Numbered from the stretch's first letter, positions 19,801 to 27,625 are shown. The stretch is 64,000 bases of DNA from DATFVA01 sp963711455 (GCA_963711455.1 CAVQEH010000006.1:1426001-1490000), one strand, 5' to 3'. The notes: generated from the sequence alone by a model not told the origin. Numbers and translations: made by a program.

Positions 19801-20627
19801 AGGCGATGAAATCATTACAGGAAAAAAATGATGAAATTATAAGAACACAAAAACAGCTTGTTCATTCCGAAAAAATGGCTTCGCTCGGTGAACTTACTGC
19901 CGGAATTGCACACGAAATTAAAAACCCTTTGAACTTTATAAATAACTTTTCGGAAATTAGTAATGAACTGCTGGATGAAATGAAAGCAGAGCTTCAAAAC
20001 AAAAACGAAGAAGAAGTTGCTGATTTAATAGAAAACTTAAAGCATAATCTTGAGAAAATTAATCATCATGGTAAACGTGCCGATTCCATAGTAAAAGGAA
20101 TGCTTCTACACTCAAGAGGAACTTCAGGAGAAAAAACCCCGACTGATATAAATGATCTTCTTGATCAGTACGTTACTCTTGCTTACCACGGTTTGAGAGC
20201 GCAAAACAGGGAATTTAATATTACTATAGAAAAAGTCTACGATAAATCTTTAGAGAAAATAAATGTAGTTCCGCAGGATTTAAGCAGAGTGTTTTTAAAT
20301 ATTATAAACAATGCCTGCTATGCAGCTTATGATAAAAAGAAAAAGGATGGCGATAGTTTTAATCCGGTTCTTAAAGTTTCAACAAAAAATTTAAAAGATA
20401 AAGTTGAAATAAGAATTGGTGATAACGGCAATGGAATTCCGAAAGACATTATAGATAAAATATTCCAGCCGTTCTTCACAACAAAACCAACAGGCGAAGG
20501 AACCGGGCTGGGATTATCATTAAGTTATGATATTGTTACCAAAGTTCATAGCGGTGAACTAAAAGTGGAAACAAAAGATGGTGAGGGAACAACGTTTATT
20601 ATTTCACTTCCTGAAATTAATAGCTAA
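16854..20627 (+). CDS. Membrane propeller sensor kinase (Reg_prop-Y_Y_Y-GAF-HisKA-HATPase)
   Basis: 1257 residues. A signal segment (VFVILVFSFTSVLLGQ) is followed by propeller repeats (for example LWFATNNGIVHCED, LWIGSLDGGIIHV), a Y_Y_Y domain (about 700-765), a membrane helix after LPPWYFSWW, a GAF domain (about 825-965), and HisKA with His near 1020 (LGELTAGIAHEIKNPLNF). The HATPase carries GNGIP and GEGTGLGLSLSYDIV. Unlike the hybrid protein at the window start it has no receiver or HTH. The start at 16854 lies 10 bp after the previous stop. ATG 16872 (MNLIKLNTF) is an equally good start and gives a cleaner signal peptide. Confidence 0.92.
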   Translation: MYIFNKMNLIKLNTFVFVILVFSFTSVLLGQTSGNEYRELGNPFIKYYSPKEYKANPANWCILQDQRGVMYFGNEKGILEFDGVSWRNIEVPFSASVRSMAIDDSGKMYVCASSDFGYLEPDSLGQLKFKSLLSYLEKKDRNYGEMWDVITSSKAVYFKTKDKIFRWNGKNIKAWDSVYAFRLYNIDDKIYSRNQGKGLMVIEGDSIKLMPDGDYFADTGVFNMLPFGKDSLTGEERILVTTNGEGLFLSKGYKFYPFKTEDDSFLRKSQVYNACTTSDGNFAFATQRGGVVVMDHKGHFLNIINDNSGMPTKVIYDVYSDKQGSLWFATNNGIVHCEDPSSLMVMPQKDPAKYPFFSMLQYKNKFYAADELGVIYLEKNSSAFKLVDGINKPGYQLLNYRGMFLAAVNDGVSVIRNDKLQKKLTNSSTNIVLPSVFYPDRLYSFHGDGLSIINYEKSKNEFQVYQTDIDEELVNGVEGPDSSLWIGSLDGGIIHVTDNLDNLVAGKINKIKYTRYRKETLPAYETALYNIQNKILLATNKGLYRFDKTAEKFVADSTLGSAFADSTSNILYIAKGKSNELWILANVNGTTDIGKAELQQDGKYKWQPDPVFRRLDLNSISAMYAEIDSVTSSETLWLSTDEGLVHYNDARTKDIKNIFPALIRTIVVNNDSIIYYGANPSAFQNNKLILPFSSNNVGFAVSSISFDKPDANMYQYFLEGNDNKWSQWTNESKKEFTNLSSGDYTFKVRAKNVYGMISQEDSFSFKVLPPWYFSWWAYSVYIILIVFGIFITDRIMRRRVITKERNQAKLREAEIIKKQADELETVDRLVKVINRAENLDQLFNSLLEQTFTVIPQGEKAAIFLLDKKDNAFHIAFTEGYDIADLEQLRFSAEELKKRYTQNSEETEKGIYIIRETDHLYSDEKLKGFGRAESMLVMAVDIDKITEAYVVFDNFSDKNAFDESTARLLNRFREHAVSAISKAQAMKSLQEKNDEIIRTQKQLVHSEKMASLGELTAGIAHEIKNPLNFINNFSEISNELLDEMKAELQNKNEEEVADLIENLKHNLEKINHHGKRADSIVKGMLLHSRGTSGEKTPTDINDLLDQYVTLAYHGLRAQNREFNITIEKVYDKSLEKINVVPQDLSRVFLNIINNACYAAYDKKKKDGDSFNPVLKVSTKNLKDKVEIRIGDNGNGIPKDIIDKIFQPFFTTKPTGEGTGLGLSLSYDIVTKVHSGELKVETKDGEGTTFIISLPEINS

Positions 20628-20673
20628 TGAAAACCACCAAAATTTTATCACCAACTACCTTAAGGAAACCATA

Positions 20674-21006
20674 ATGAAAATAAGCATAAGGGAAACAGAA
20701 CATACACTGGTTGTTAGACCTGAAGGTAAAATGATGGTTGGACCGGAAGCAAACGATTTTCACGAGGCAATTGTAAATGCTTTGGAAAACCATAAAAAGA
20801 AAATCATCGTGGATTTAAGCGAAGTAATATACATATCGAGCTGGGGTATCGGTATTTTAATGTATGGTTATGCCACGACTAAAAGCTCAGGCGGGAAATT
20901 TATTTTAGCTTCGGTATCAGATAAAATATCCAATGTTCTTAAAACAATTAAGCTGGATGAAATATTTGAAATTTATCCTACAGTCGGTGCAGCTTTAAAG
21001 GCTTAA
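20674..21006 (+). CDS. STAS-domain anti-anti-sigma-like protein
   Basis: 110 residues. I chose ATG 20674 because AAGGAAA lies just upstream and the STAS fold begins at once (MKISIRETEHTLVVRPEGKM). Longer in-frame starts would run back into the kinase gene. The family signature VDLSEVIYISSWGIGIL contains the serine pair where anti-sigma kinases phosphorylate. It lies 46 bp after the propeller kinase and converges on the minus-strand amidohydrolase gene with a 12-bp overlap. Its likely partner is the receiver-PP2C phosphatase at 4872-6044. Confidence 0.92.
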   Translation: MKISIRETEHTLVVRPEGKMMVGPEANDFHEAIVNALENHKKKIIVDLSEVIYISSWGIGILMYGYATTKSSGGKFILASVSDKISNVLKTIKLDEIFEIYPTVGAALKA

Positions 21007-21699
21007 TATAATCTTAGATTCTGCCAGAACATTTTTAATCACATTGTATATCCCCGAAAGTAAAAGTTTATCATTGGAATTAGAAATAAAAAATCTCTGA
21101 TTTATTTCTAATTCTATCCCCGCATAATTTTTATAAGAGTATTTTTCACGCAGGTAAGTAGTAAATCCATCCGATCTTCCTGAATAAGGATAATTGAACT
21201 TAATTATAAATCCGGAAAAATATTTTCTAAAATATTTTTTCAGTAAATGTGAAATTCTCTTTTCAAAGTCACTATCAGGATTAAATAAAATCCCTATGTC
21301 GGCAGTTCGTTTTTTATTATTCAGGATTGGTGTGAACGTATGAATTGATAAATGTAATTTCTTATTGTTAAAGTTATCGCATACAAATTTTTCAACTGCC
21401 AGCCGGTAAGGATTATAATATTTATTTAGTATCTCATCTTTCTGTGAACTGTTTAAATCTTTTGTGAAATCTGAAAATAGATTTTTATTGTGCAGTGACC
21501 TGTTTACTTCAACCAACAATCGGGATACTGAAGTACTTAGAGAAAAGTCAGCAAGAGGAGATAACTTTTTAAAAATTTTAACAGCTCCGATATCATAAGC
21601 TTCGTGAGTATCTAAGATGGAGTTATCAGAAGAAAAGCATTTATTAAATTTTTCGGGGATTTTATTCCCTGCGTGCTCGCAGGTGATTAATGTAAGCAT
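20995..21699 (-). CDS. N-formylglutamate amidohydrolase-like metallohydrolase
   Basis: 234 residues. The start has LITCEHAGNKIPEKF, matching the HutG-family zinc motif (xEHxG). Later motifs are VEVNRSLHNKNLF (the E-x-NRS segment) and LSIHTFTPILNN (second His). The family hydrolyses N-formyl or N-acyl amino acids such as formylglutamate. No histidine-utilisation genes accompany it. It is instead the last gene of a four-gene operon, 1 bp overlapping the GCS2-like ligase. Known members of this gene association are thought to trim or deprotect a peptide product. The role here is inferred. Confidence 0.85.
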   Translation of the reverse strand: MLTLITCEHAGNKIPEKFNKCFSSDNSILDTHEAYDIGAVKIFKKLSPLADFSLSTSVSRLLVEVNRSLHNKNLFSDFTKDLNSSQKDEILNKYYNPYRLAVEKFVCDNFNNKKLHLSIHTFTPILNNKKRTADIGILFNPDSDFEKRISHLLKKYFRKYFSGFIIKFNYPYSGRSDGFTTYLREKYSYKNYAGIELEINQRFFISNSNDKLLLSGIYNVIKNVLAESKIILSL

Positions 21700-22925
21700 T
21701 ATTTCAAAAACTGTTTATTTTCTTTTAAACACCCGGAAAGCATTTTATAAACTGAAATGATGTTCTTTTCGGAATAATCATTCTTCAATTTCTCAATAAT
21801 CCTGGTTGAGAGAGTCCCGAGAGATAAGATATTATCGATGATAATTTTAAATTCTTCGTAACCGGAAAAGTCTATTTCTGATATTAATTTTTCTAAAATA
21901 TTTTTAGCAGTCGATTTCGGAAGCAGATTAAAAACGGCTAAATAATCTTCGTCGGCAATTATAGTATTCTCGCCGCATTTAACAACATCATTGTAAACAG
22001 AAGCTAATGATTGTTCTGTCCATCTCTTCTGTCCTTCGTAATCCAGCCGCTTCTCATTAACTAAGTTTTTCAATGATTCAAAAATTATAAAGGCAACTGC
22101 CAAATCAACTTTCGGTGCTTCCTGGATATCAATGATTCTTATTTCAAAAGCATTTCTGTCAAAACGGGCAATTGCTCCCCTCGAATTCAACCATTCATTT
22201 TGAAGAATACTTTCCGAATCAAATGCAGCAATATCTTTATAAATTCTTTTAAGGATAATATTTTCATAATCATTTTTGGAAAATGCTCTTTCGGGAATAA
22301 CAGCCCCGGCAATTGATGGAATCTTTTTTTGGTTTTGTGCATAAGTAAATAATCGGGTATCCTTATACCCGGTAATTCTTCCATCAATAATCGGAGTGCT
22401 TGCAGTGAGTGCTGGGATAACCGGTAATAAAATTCTTATCGCTGCATGTAATCTTCCAAACTCCTCGTCACCTGCAAAAGGCAGATTTAAATGAACACTT
22501 TGTAAATTGGACCAGCCATGTCCCGTGCAGCCGAAAATTCTGTCATAGGCTTCATACACGGCGTTATATTCGTGCGGCCATAGTTTTGTATCTTTAAAGG
22601 GATCCATTAAAGGATGAGCACCGGTGGGAAGAAGTACAGAATTAAAATTTTTCAGAAAATCATTAATCTTTTTTATACTCGTAAGAAATTCTTCATCCAG
22701 GTTTTTTAAAGTTGTTACGGGCTCAGGAGTTTTTAATTCAATTACGTGAAGCACTAATTCATTCGACCATCCTATATTTCTATATTCAGCATCCGAAGTA
22801 TATTCGCCGGTTAAGGATTTAATCACTTCATCGGCGATGGGATTAACTTTGAGAGATTGTTCATTAACTATCATGTATTCAAGTTCAATACCGACGGCTT
22901 CGAACAGGTGTAGAGGAGAATTCAT
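21699..22925 (-). CDS. GCS2-family carboxylate-amine ligase
   Basis: 408 residues. The glutamate-cysteine ligase family 2 signature is present: VGIELEYMIVNEQ at the N terminus, ELVLHVIELKTPEPV after it, HLNLPFAGDEEFGRLHAAIR in the middle and AFEIRIIDIQEAP late. The family joins an amino acid to the gamma-carboxyl of glutamate using ATP. Substrates of stand-alone bacterial members are mostly unknown. It overlaps the ATP-grasp gene upstream by 4 bp and the amidohydrolase downstream by 1 bp. Two different amide-forming enzymes side by side point to a dipeptide or modified peptide product. Confidence 0.88.
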   Translation of the reverse strand: MNSPLHLFEAVGIELEYMIVNEQSLKVNPIADEVIKSLTGEYTSDAEYRNIGWSNELVLHVIELKTPEPVTTLKNLDEEFLTSIKKINDFLKNFNSVLLPTGAHPLMDPFKDTKLWPHEYNAVYEAYDRIFGCTGHGWSNLQSVHLNLPFAGDEEFGRLHAAIRILLPVIPALTASTPIIDGRITGYKDTRLFTYAQNQKKIPSIAGAVIPERAFSKNDYENIILKRIYKDIAAFDSESILQNEWLNSRGAIARFDRNAFEIRIIDIQEAPKVDLAVAFIIFESLKNLVNEKRLDYEGQKRWTEQSLASVYNDVVKCGENTIIADEDYLAVFNLLPKSTAKNILEKLISEIDFSGYEEFKIIIDNILSLGTLSTRIIEKLKNDYSEKNIISVYKMLSGCLKENKQFLK

Positions 22926-24397
22926 ATACTCAGTTCTCTTTCTTTTCTTGAACTCTCTATCCTTTCCTTAAACACCCGCATAATTTCATAATAAAGATGT
23001 TCTCCCATAATCTGGTCTTCTACTCCAACATCAATGTTGGGATTATCATTTACTTCAATAACAAGAGGCTTTTCATCAATTTCCTTTACATCAACGCCAT
23101 ACAGTCCTTTGCCAATTATATTAGCAGATCTGAGTGCTGCCGATATAACTTTTTTTGGTGCCTGGTAAACCGGAATTGCTTCAAAATTTCCGTATTTATT
23201 TTTTCCCTTATCTTTCCAGTTATAAATTTGCCAATGATCTTTTGCCATAAAGTATTTACAGACATACAAGGGCCTTCCATCAATAATTCCGATTCTCCAG
23301 TCAAAATTAGAATAAGTAAATTCCTGGGCAATTATTAATTCGGACGATTCAAAGATCTTATTAATCTCAGTCTTAAACTCCCCGGGATTATCCACTTTTA
23401 TTACACCTTGTGAAAAGGAACTATCCGGCTGTTTAAGCACAATCGGGTATGACAGGTTTGTTATTGAAATATCCTTATTGTCTTTATGCAGTATCAAAGT
23501 CTTCGGCGTGGGGATATTAGCATTTGAAAGCATTTCTGCCAGGTACACTTTATTAGCACATCTTAAAATTGAATACGGATCATCTATCACTATAAGTCCT
23601 TCGGTGAAAGCTCTCCTTGCAAACCGGTAAGTATAATGATTTACAGAAGTCGTCACTCTTATAAACAAAGCATCATATTCCGGGAGACGACCATAATCTT
23701 CTTTGGTTATCAACTCACACCTGATTCCTAATTCTTCGCCTGCCTCAATAAATTGCTGGATAGCTTTTTTATTTGAAGGCGGTTCTTCTTCTTTCGGGTC
23801 AACCAATATTGCCAAATCATAAGCAAGCATGGATACTTTGGGAGAATGGATTCTTTTTTTGCTGAAAAAGGATTCAGCAAATCCTTCGATGTAAGTAAGA
23901 TGATTCTTTGGAATTTCATTTACAGGTATCACAGAAATATTGTCTAACAGCCATTTGTTCTTATTATAAACAAAATGGGCTTTCATTAAAGGCGCCTGGA
24001 ATAAGCTGGAAATTTGAGTCGCTAATTTAGAATACTGTTTAGCAACATTCTGACCGAAATAAATGCTCAGTGTAAAATCTTCAGCTTTAATTTTAGATAA
24101 ATTTTTTTGAATGAGCTCATCAAAATCATCTGATATTGATCTGACAATGCTTTGAGTTTTAAGATCCTGGATAGTAGATACATTAGGAAATGTTCTGTGT
24201 CCCCTTGCTTCGCCTAAAAGGGAAACATAATATCCTGTTGACTGATATTTATATGATCTGCAAAGGTTAAAGACTCTTGCAGATTTTATCTCGGAGTACA
24301 TTTTATCAGTGAGATATGATTTTGCTTCAATAATATCAATGTTTTTAATTTTGAAGCCCCAATCTTTAAGATTGTTCACAATTACAAAGGTTTTCAT
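22922..24397 (-). CDS. RimK-like ATP-grasp ligase with RLAN-type N-terminal domain
   Basis: 491 residues. The first 200 residues form the N-terminal domain found in some RimK relatives (NNLKDWGFKIKNI, VFNLCRSYKYQSTGYYVSLLGEARGHR). The ATP-grasp fold follows (about 270-480), with LKQPDSSFSQGVIKV as nucleotide-binding loop and VIEVNDNPNIDVGVED as the magnesium-binding end. RimK enzymes add glutamate or other amino acids to a carboxyl group. It lies 6 bp after the C39-like gene and overlaps the GCS2 gene by 4 bp, so the set is one operon. Confidence 0.88.
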   Translation of the reverse strand: MKTFVIVNNLKDWGFKIKNIDIIEAKSYLTDKMYSEIKSARVFNLCRSYKYQSTGYYVSLLGEARGHRTFPNVSTIQDLKTQSIVRSISDDFDELIQKNLSKIKAEDFTLSIYFGQNVAKQYSKLATQISSLFQAPLMKAHFVYNKNKWLLDNISVIPVNEIPKNHLTYIEGFAESFFSKKRIHSPKVSMLAYDLAILVDPKEEEPPSNKKAIQQFIEAGEELGIRCELITKEDYGRLPEYDALFIRVTTSVNHYTYRFARRAFTEGLIVIDDPYSILRCANKVYLAEMLSNANIPTPKTLILHKDNKDISITNLSYPIVLKQPDSSFSQGVIKVDNPGEFKTEINKIFESSELIIAQEFTYSNFDWRIGIIDGRPLYVCKYFMAKDHWQIYNWKDKGKNKYGNFEAIPVYQAPKKVISAALRSANIIGKGLYGVDVKEIDEKPLVIEVNDNPNIDVGVEDQIMGEHLYYEIMRVFKERIESSRKERELSI

Positions 24398-24403
24398 ATT
24401 AAA

Positions 24404-25102
24404 TTATTTTGGTTCTACGATTAATAAGTTTGCATCAAATGTTACTATGGCAAGCATAATTGCATTAAGCAATCTTGCTGTTTTAACTTTATAATAATTT
24501 TTATTGGAAATAGGATTTGTCTGATAAGGATCAGCCACTAAAATACTGTCACCTTCCTCATCAAAACCTTTTAAAATAACAAAATGCCCCATCGGTTCGC
24601 CCTCAAGATCATTATAGACAGAAGTATTATTTTCATCAGAAAGTTCTCTCATACTTTTATATAAATAGGTAGCACTTAATCCTGTAAGCACAGGAATTTT
24701 TCTTATGAAGTATTTTTTTAACAAGCCCCGGTTAAGAACTTCAAAATTTATCTCACCGCCTAAATCCAAAAAATTCAGATAAGCCCTGGTTATTTCTTTA
24801 ATTCTGTTTGACTTCTTGTATTTTAATTGTTGAATTAGTTTCTGTGGAATTACCTGCTTATCCAAAAACCATGTCGGATCAAATATTTTAAGGTCGAATG
24901 TATATAAAGTAACTTTATAATCTCTCTTTAATGCATGGCAACCCAAAAGTACAGCTAATGTGCCGCCGTTTTCCAAATATTGAACTTCTTTAATAGTTCT
25001 CTCTAACGAAATTTTCTCACCGTAATATCTGTAAATCGCATGTAAACTGGTTGGTCCGCAAGTCACATCAGTTGGCTGCGTGAGTATTTTAAATTCCTCC
25101 AT
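24404..25102 (-). CDS. C39-like papain-fold peptidase or peptide-binding protein
   Basis: 232 residues, no signal peptide. TQPTDVTCGPTSLHAIYRYYG carries the catalytic Cys of a C39-type fold. The His and Asp are visible in GHFVILKGFDEEGDSILVADPYQ. It therefore appears catalytically complete, unlike the many dead C39-like domains. It is the first gene of the operon, with an AGAGG ribosome site 5 nt before ATG. In the predicted pathway it could cleave the ligase product or a precursor. Transglutaminase-like transfer is an alternative for this fold. Confidence 0.85.
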   Translation of the reverse strand: MEEFKILTQPTDVTCGPTSLHAIYRYYGEKISLERTIKEVQYLENGGTLAVLLGCHALKRDYKVTLYTFDLKIFDPTWFLDKQVIPQKLIQQLKYKKSNRIKEITRAYLNFLDLGGEINFEVLNRGLLKKYFIRKIPVLTGLSATYLYKSMRELSDENNTSVYNDLEGEPMGHFVILKGFDEEGDSILVADPYQTNPISNKNYYKVKTARLLNAIMLAIVTFDANLLIVEPK

Positions 25103-25315
25103 TAACCTCTTTCAACATAATTTTAATGATTAGTTTTAATTTAATCAGATATAAAAATATAAACTATTGAAATTTTAAGCTGGATAAAAAACACATTGAA
25201 TCAAAATTAAAGTAACCATAACTTATAACAATAATATAAATCGGTTACTTAAAGAAGGTTGCCGGCTTTATAATATTTGAGGAAATGAGTTTAATCAGCG
25301 GTAAATATTTATATC

Positions 25316-25344
25316 AGATGTCATTTTAAATAAAAATGACGTCT
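25316..25344. terminator. Hairpin of the GATGTCATC family below the 25351-25797 gene
   Basis: AGATGTCATTTT (25316-25327) pairs with AAAATGACGTCT (25333-25344) with one G-T pair and a 5-nt loop. Its position, 7 bp after a minus-strand stop, suits a terminator for that gene, although the T tract is weak. Confidence 0.6.
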
Positions 25345-25350
25345 GCCAAC

Positions 25351-25797
25351 TTATTCTTTCCTGTGAGCAGTTGTTCTTATTTCGTATTCATTATTAATAT
25401 GATTTAATCCGAAATATAAACTGCAGTTTACCCCCTGCTTCTCACCTGAGAATTCCGATACTGAGACTGTATCGACAGCAAATCCTTTATGCATCATTTC
25501 CGAAATGCAATCGTTTAATGCTACCCGGGCACTTTTTTCAGAATTAAATGATTGGTAAGATTCTGCCTGGAATATACCATCTTCATTTGCTACAAATGAT
25601 TTCCTCGAATCAGAACTATTGTAAAATATCATTACCATAGAGGGATTTGATTTATCGATATGCGCCGGAGTACCTAAGTGTTTAATTAAATATGTCTGAC
25701 TTTTTCCGATATACATGTAAACATCAAGCTGGGAGAATAATGATATTGGAAAAGATAAAAACCCTGAAAGCAGCAGAACCCCAATATATTTCTTCAT
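25351..25797 (-). CDS. Small secreted protein of unknown function
   Basis: 148 residues. A signal peptide ends at SLFSQ. The rest has no motif I recognise. Segments such as YMYIGKSQTYLIKHLGTPAHID recall the start of SmpA/OmlA-like or BLIP-like small domains, where a Gly-x-Pro loop follows a helix, but this is only a resemblance. A single free Cys pair (LNDC, GVNCSL) could form a disulfide after export. Confidence 0.75.
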   Translation of the reverse strand: MKKYIGVLLLSGFLSFPISLFSQLDVYMYIGKSQTYLIKHLGTPAHIDKSNPSMVMIFYNSSDSRKSFVANEDGIFQAESYQSFNSEKSARVALNDCISEMMHKGFAVDTVSVSEFSGEKQGVNCSLYFGLNHINNEYEIRTTAHRKE

Positions 25798-25902
25798 ATT
25801 GATTCTTACTCCCTAAAAAATTATTAAGCAAGTAAACAAATCAGATGAAAGGCCAATATTTACAATACTAAACTAATGTAATGCAAAGTAAGTTTCAATT
25901 CC

Positions 25903-26010
25903 TTATTTTTCTTTTTTTTCAGAACGAAAGACTCTGATAAAGCAAAAAACTGTAAGGAATATTATTATTCCCCATGCACCGCTCACAAAAATCCAGCCGC
26001 TGATTGTCAT
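25903..26010 (-). CDS. 35-residue single-span membrane protein
   Basis: MTISGWIFVSGAWGIIIF starts one hydrophobic helix of about 22 residues, followed by the basic tail RVFRSEKKEK. ATG is preceded by AAGGAAAATAAAA, a good ribosome site. Size and shape recall small transporter-accessory subunits (MetS-like) or small respiratory subunits, but no transporter or oxidase gene is adjacent. It lies 38 bp after the 131-residue gene on the same strand. Confidence 0.6.
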   Translation of the reverse strand: MTISGWIFVSGAWGIIIFLTVFCFIRVFRSEKKEK

Positions 26011-26048
26011 TTTTATTTTCCTTATTTAGGTTTAATTAACTTAAGATA

Positions 26049-26444
26049 TCAGGAGAATAATAAATGTGCGGGTGGAGGTCTGGAATGATCGTTTTTTAAG
26101 ACAGAGGTAATAATGATGTGAAATTCATATGACTGAACAAAATGAAGAAGCCTGGCTGTATTACAACTTTGCGATGTGAATGAATTTAAAAGTTTCCCCT
26201 GGTGAAAAAAGTTACAGGGATTCTCATCTGAAAAATTTAATTTGATATTTTCTTCAATGCCATTATATAATGAATAATTTAATCCGGGTGTAAAAAGGGA
26301 AGCCTTAGAATATTCAAATGAAAAAGCAGAGCAATCATCTGAGGAAAAGGGAAAAACAAAAAATGACAATACCGTCCATAATGCAATCCAGCAATAAAAA
26401 CATAGCCTTGCTAATAGCTTAAATATTTTTCTTTTATTGTTCAA
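26049..26444 (-). CDS. Hypothetical exported protein
   Basis: 131 residues from a TTG start. The N-terminal hydrophobic stretch (LARLCFYCWIALWTVLSFF) would be a signal anchor. The rest is rich in Phe, Ser and Cys with no known motif, ending RPPPAHLLFS. There is no clear ribosome site, so the start is uncertain. It may be co-transcribed with the 35-residue membrane protein. Confidence 0.5.
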   Translation of the reverse strand: MNNKRKIFKLLARLCFYCWIALWTVLSFFVFPFSSDDCSAFSFEYSKASLFTPGLNYSLYNGIEENIKLNFSDENPCNFFHQGKLLNSFTSQSCNTARLLHFVQSYEFHIIITSVLKNDHSRPPPAHLLFS

Positions 26445-26640
26445 AATTGTAATAAACCCGCCGTGTAAAACATATTTAAGATTTTAGTTATTGTCAAATG
26501 TTGCTCAAAAGTCTGATTTACTTCCTGAAAAAGCTAGTAATTATTAATAGAATTCAGAAGATTACTTCTCAAAAAACTCTTCTTCCCTTTAATTACTTTT
26601 CTGATTAACTTCTTCCCTATAAAATCCCGAAAAGATCATT

Positions 26641-27444
26641 ATGAAAAAACAAACACCAAAACAATCTGCCGGTTTTAAAAGCGGTTATTCTGATGTAAAC
26701 GGAATAAAAATGTATTATGAAATTCACAGCGGTAAAGGAGAACCTCTTGTTTTAATTCACGGCGGCGGATCAAATATCCGGACAACATTTGGTAAGATGA
26801 TTCCCTTGCTCAGGAATGACTTCAAATTGATTGCAGTAGAGCTTCAGGCACACGGACATACCGGGGATAGAAATGCACCTGAAAGCTTTGAACAGGATGC
26901 AGATGATGTTACCGCACTCTTACATAACCTTAACATTTCCAGAGCCTCAATTTTGGGATTCAGCAACGGCGGAAATACAGCTATTCAAATAGCCATTCGT
27001 CACCCGGAAATACTTAGCAAACTTGTACTTGCTTCAACTTTTTTTAAAAGGGATGGACTAATTCCCGGTTTCTTCGATGGCTTACAGCATGCCACAATAA
27101 AAGATCTGCCCCGGTCATTTAAAGATGCATTTCTCGAAATAAATCCTGACAGCAATGCATTGCAGATAATGTTTGATAAGGACAGGGAACGTATGCTGAA
27201 TTTTCAAGACTGGAAAGACGAAGATATCGGATCAATAAAATTACCAACTCTTATAATTGCATGTGACCGTGATGTTATAACAGTTGATCACACATTAAAA
27301 ATGTCTAAACTCATTTCAGATTCACGACTGGCTATTTTACCCGGTTTGCACGGTTCACAGATTGGTGAAGCTGAAAACCCGGAAAGCCGGAGTAATCTTC
27401 CCAAAATTACTTTTGAAATAATTAAAAATTTTATGAATGAATAA
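26641..27444 (+). CDS. Alpha/beta hydrolase
   Basis: 267 residues, no signal peptide. The oxyanion loop is LVLIHGGGSN, the nucleophile elbow is LGFSNGG (Gly-x-Ser-x-Gly), the acid lies in IIACDRDVITVDH, and the catalytic His is in LPGLHGS. All three catalytic residues are thus present. The family includes esterases, lactonases and haloperoxidase-like enzymes, and the substrate cannot be told. It is upstream of the flagellin gene but separated by the latter's own promoter. Confidence 0.9.
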   Translation: MKKQTPKQSAGFKSGYSDVNGIKMYYEIHSGKGEPLVLIHGGGSNIRTTFGKMIPLLRNDFKLIAVELQAHGHTGDRNAPESFEQDADDVTALLHNLNISRASILGFSNGGNTAIQIAIRHPEILSKLVLASTFFKRDGLIPGFFDGLQHATIKDLPRSFKDAFLEINPDSNALQIMFDKDRERMLNFQDWKDEDIGSIKLPTLIIACDRDVITVDHTLKMSKLISDSRLAILPGLHGSQIGEAENPESRSNLPKITFEIIKNFMNE

Positions 27445-27528
27445 GGAAACACCCTTTCAGTCTTTCCAGGCAACAAAAATCCTGTAAACCATTCAATTAC
27501 CCGGATTTTACCTTATAATTCTTACTTC

Positions 27529-27556
27529 TAAACTTTTTTTATATAAAATCCGATTA
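27529..27556 (+). promoter_or_regulatory. Sigma-28 (FliA)-like promoter of the flagellin gene
   Basis: TAAA at 27529-27532, a 16-nt spacer, then TCCGATTA at 27549-27556 (6 of 8 to GCCGATAA). It lies about 75 bp before the flagellin start, leaving room for the leader hairpin. Confidence 0.5.
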
Positions 27557-27578
27557 TATACCGGGCACATAAATTTTA

Positions 27579-27600
27579 TATCAGGCAGGGATGCCTGATA
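27579..27600 (+). promoter_or_regulatory. Flagellin leader hairpin presenting a CsrA-type GGA site
   Basis: TATCAGGCA (27579-27587) pairs perfectly with TGCCTGATA (27592-27600). The loop is GGGA, so the apex reads CAGGGATG, matching the CARGGAUG core bound by CsrA. No long T run follows, which argues against a terminator. Confidence 0.55.
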
Positions 27601-27613
27601 AAGCTTTTATTTG

Positions 27614-27625
27614 ATACAAGGAGGT
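27614..27625 (+). promoter_or_regulatory. Second CsrA-type site overlapping the flagellin Shine-Dalgarno
   Basis: ATACAAGGAGGT matches the CsrA consensus RUACARGGAUGU at 11 of 12 positions and includes the AAGGAGG ribosome site 5 nt before ATG. A bound protein would block initiation. Confidence 0.55.

Noticed and set aside
20578..20673. Longer in-frame start of the STAS protein
   Set aside because: It would overlap the kinase gene by 50 bp and add residues that are not part of the STAS fold. ATG 20674 has the ribosome site.
20995..21699. Assignment of the amidohydrolase to histidine degradation (hutG)
   Set aside because: No other hut gene is near, and its operon partners are ligases and a peptidase, so the gene symbol would mislead.
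27579..27600. Flagellin leader hairpin as a terminator of the alpha/beta hydrolase gene
   Set aside because: No T tract follows, and it lies downstream of the likely flagellin promoter, so it is part of the flagellin leader.
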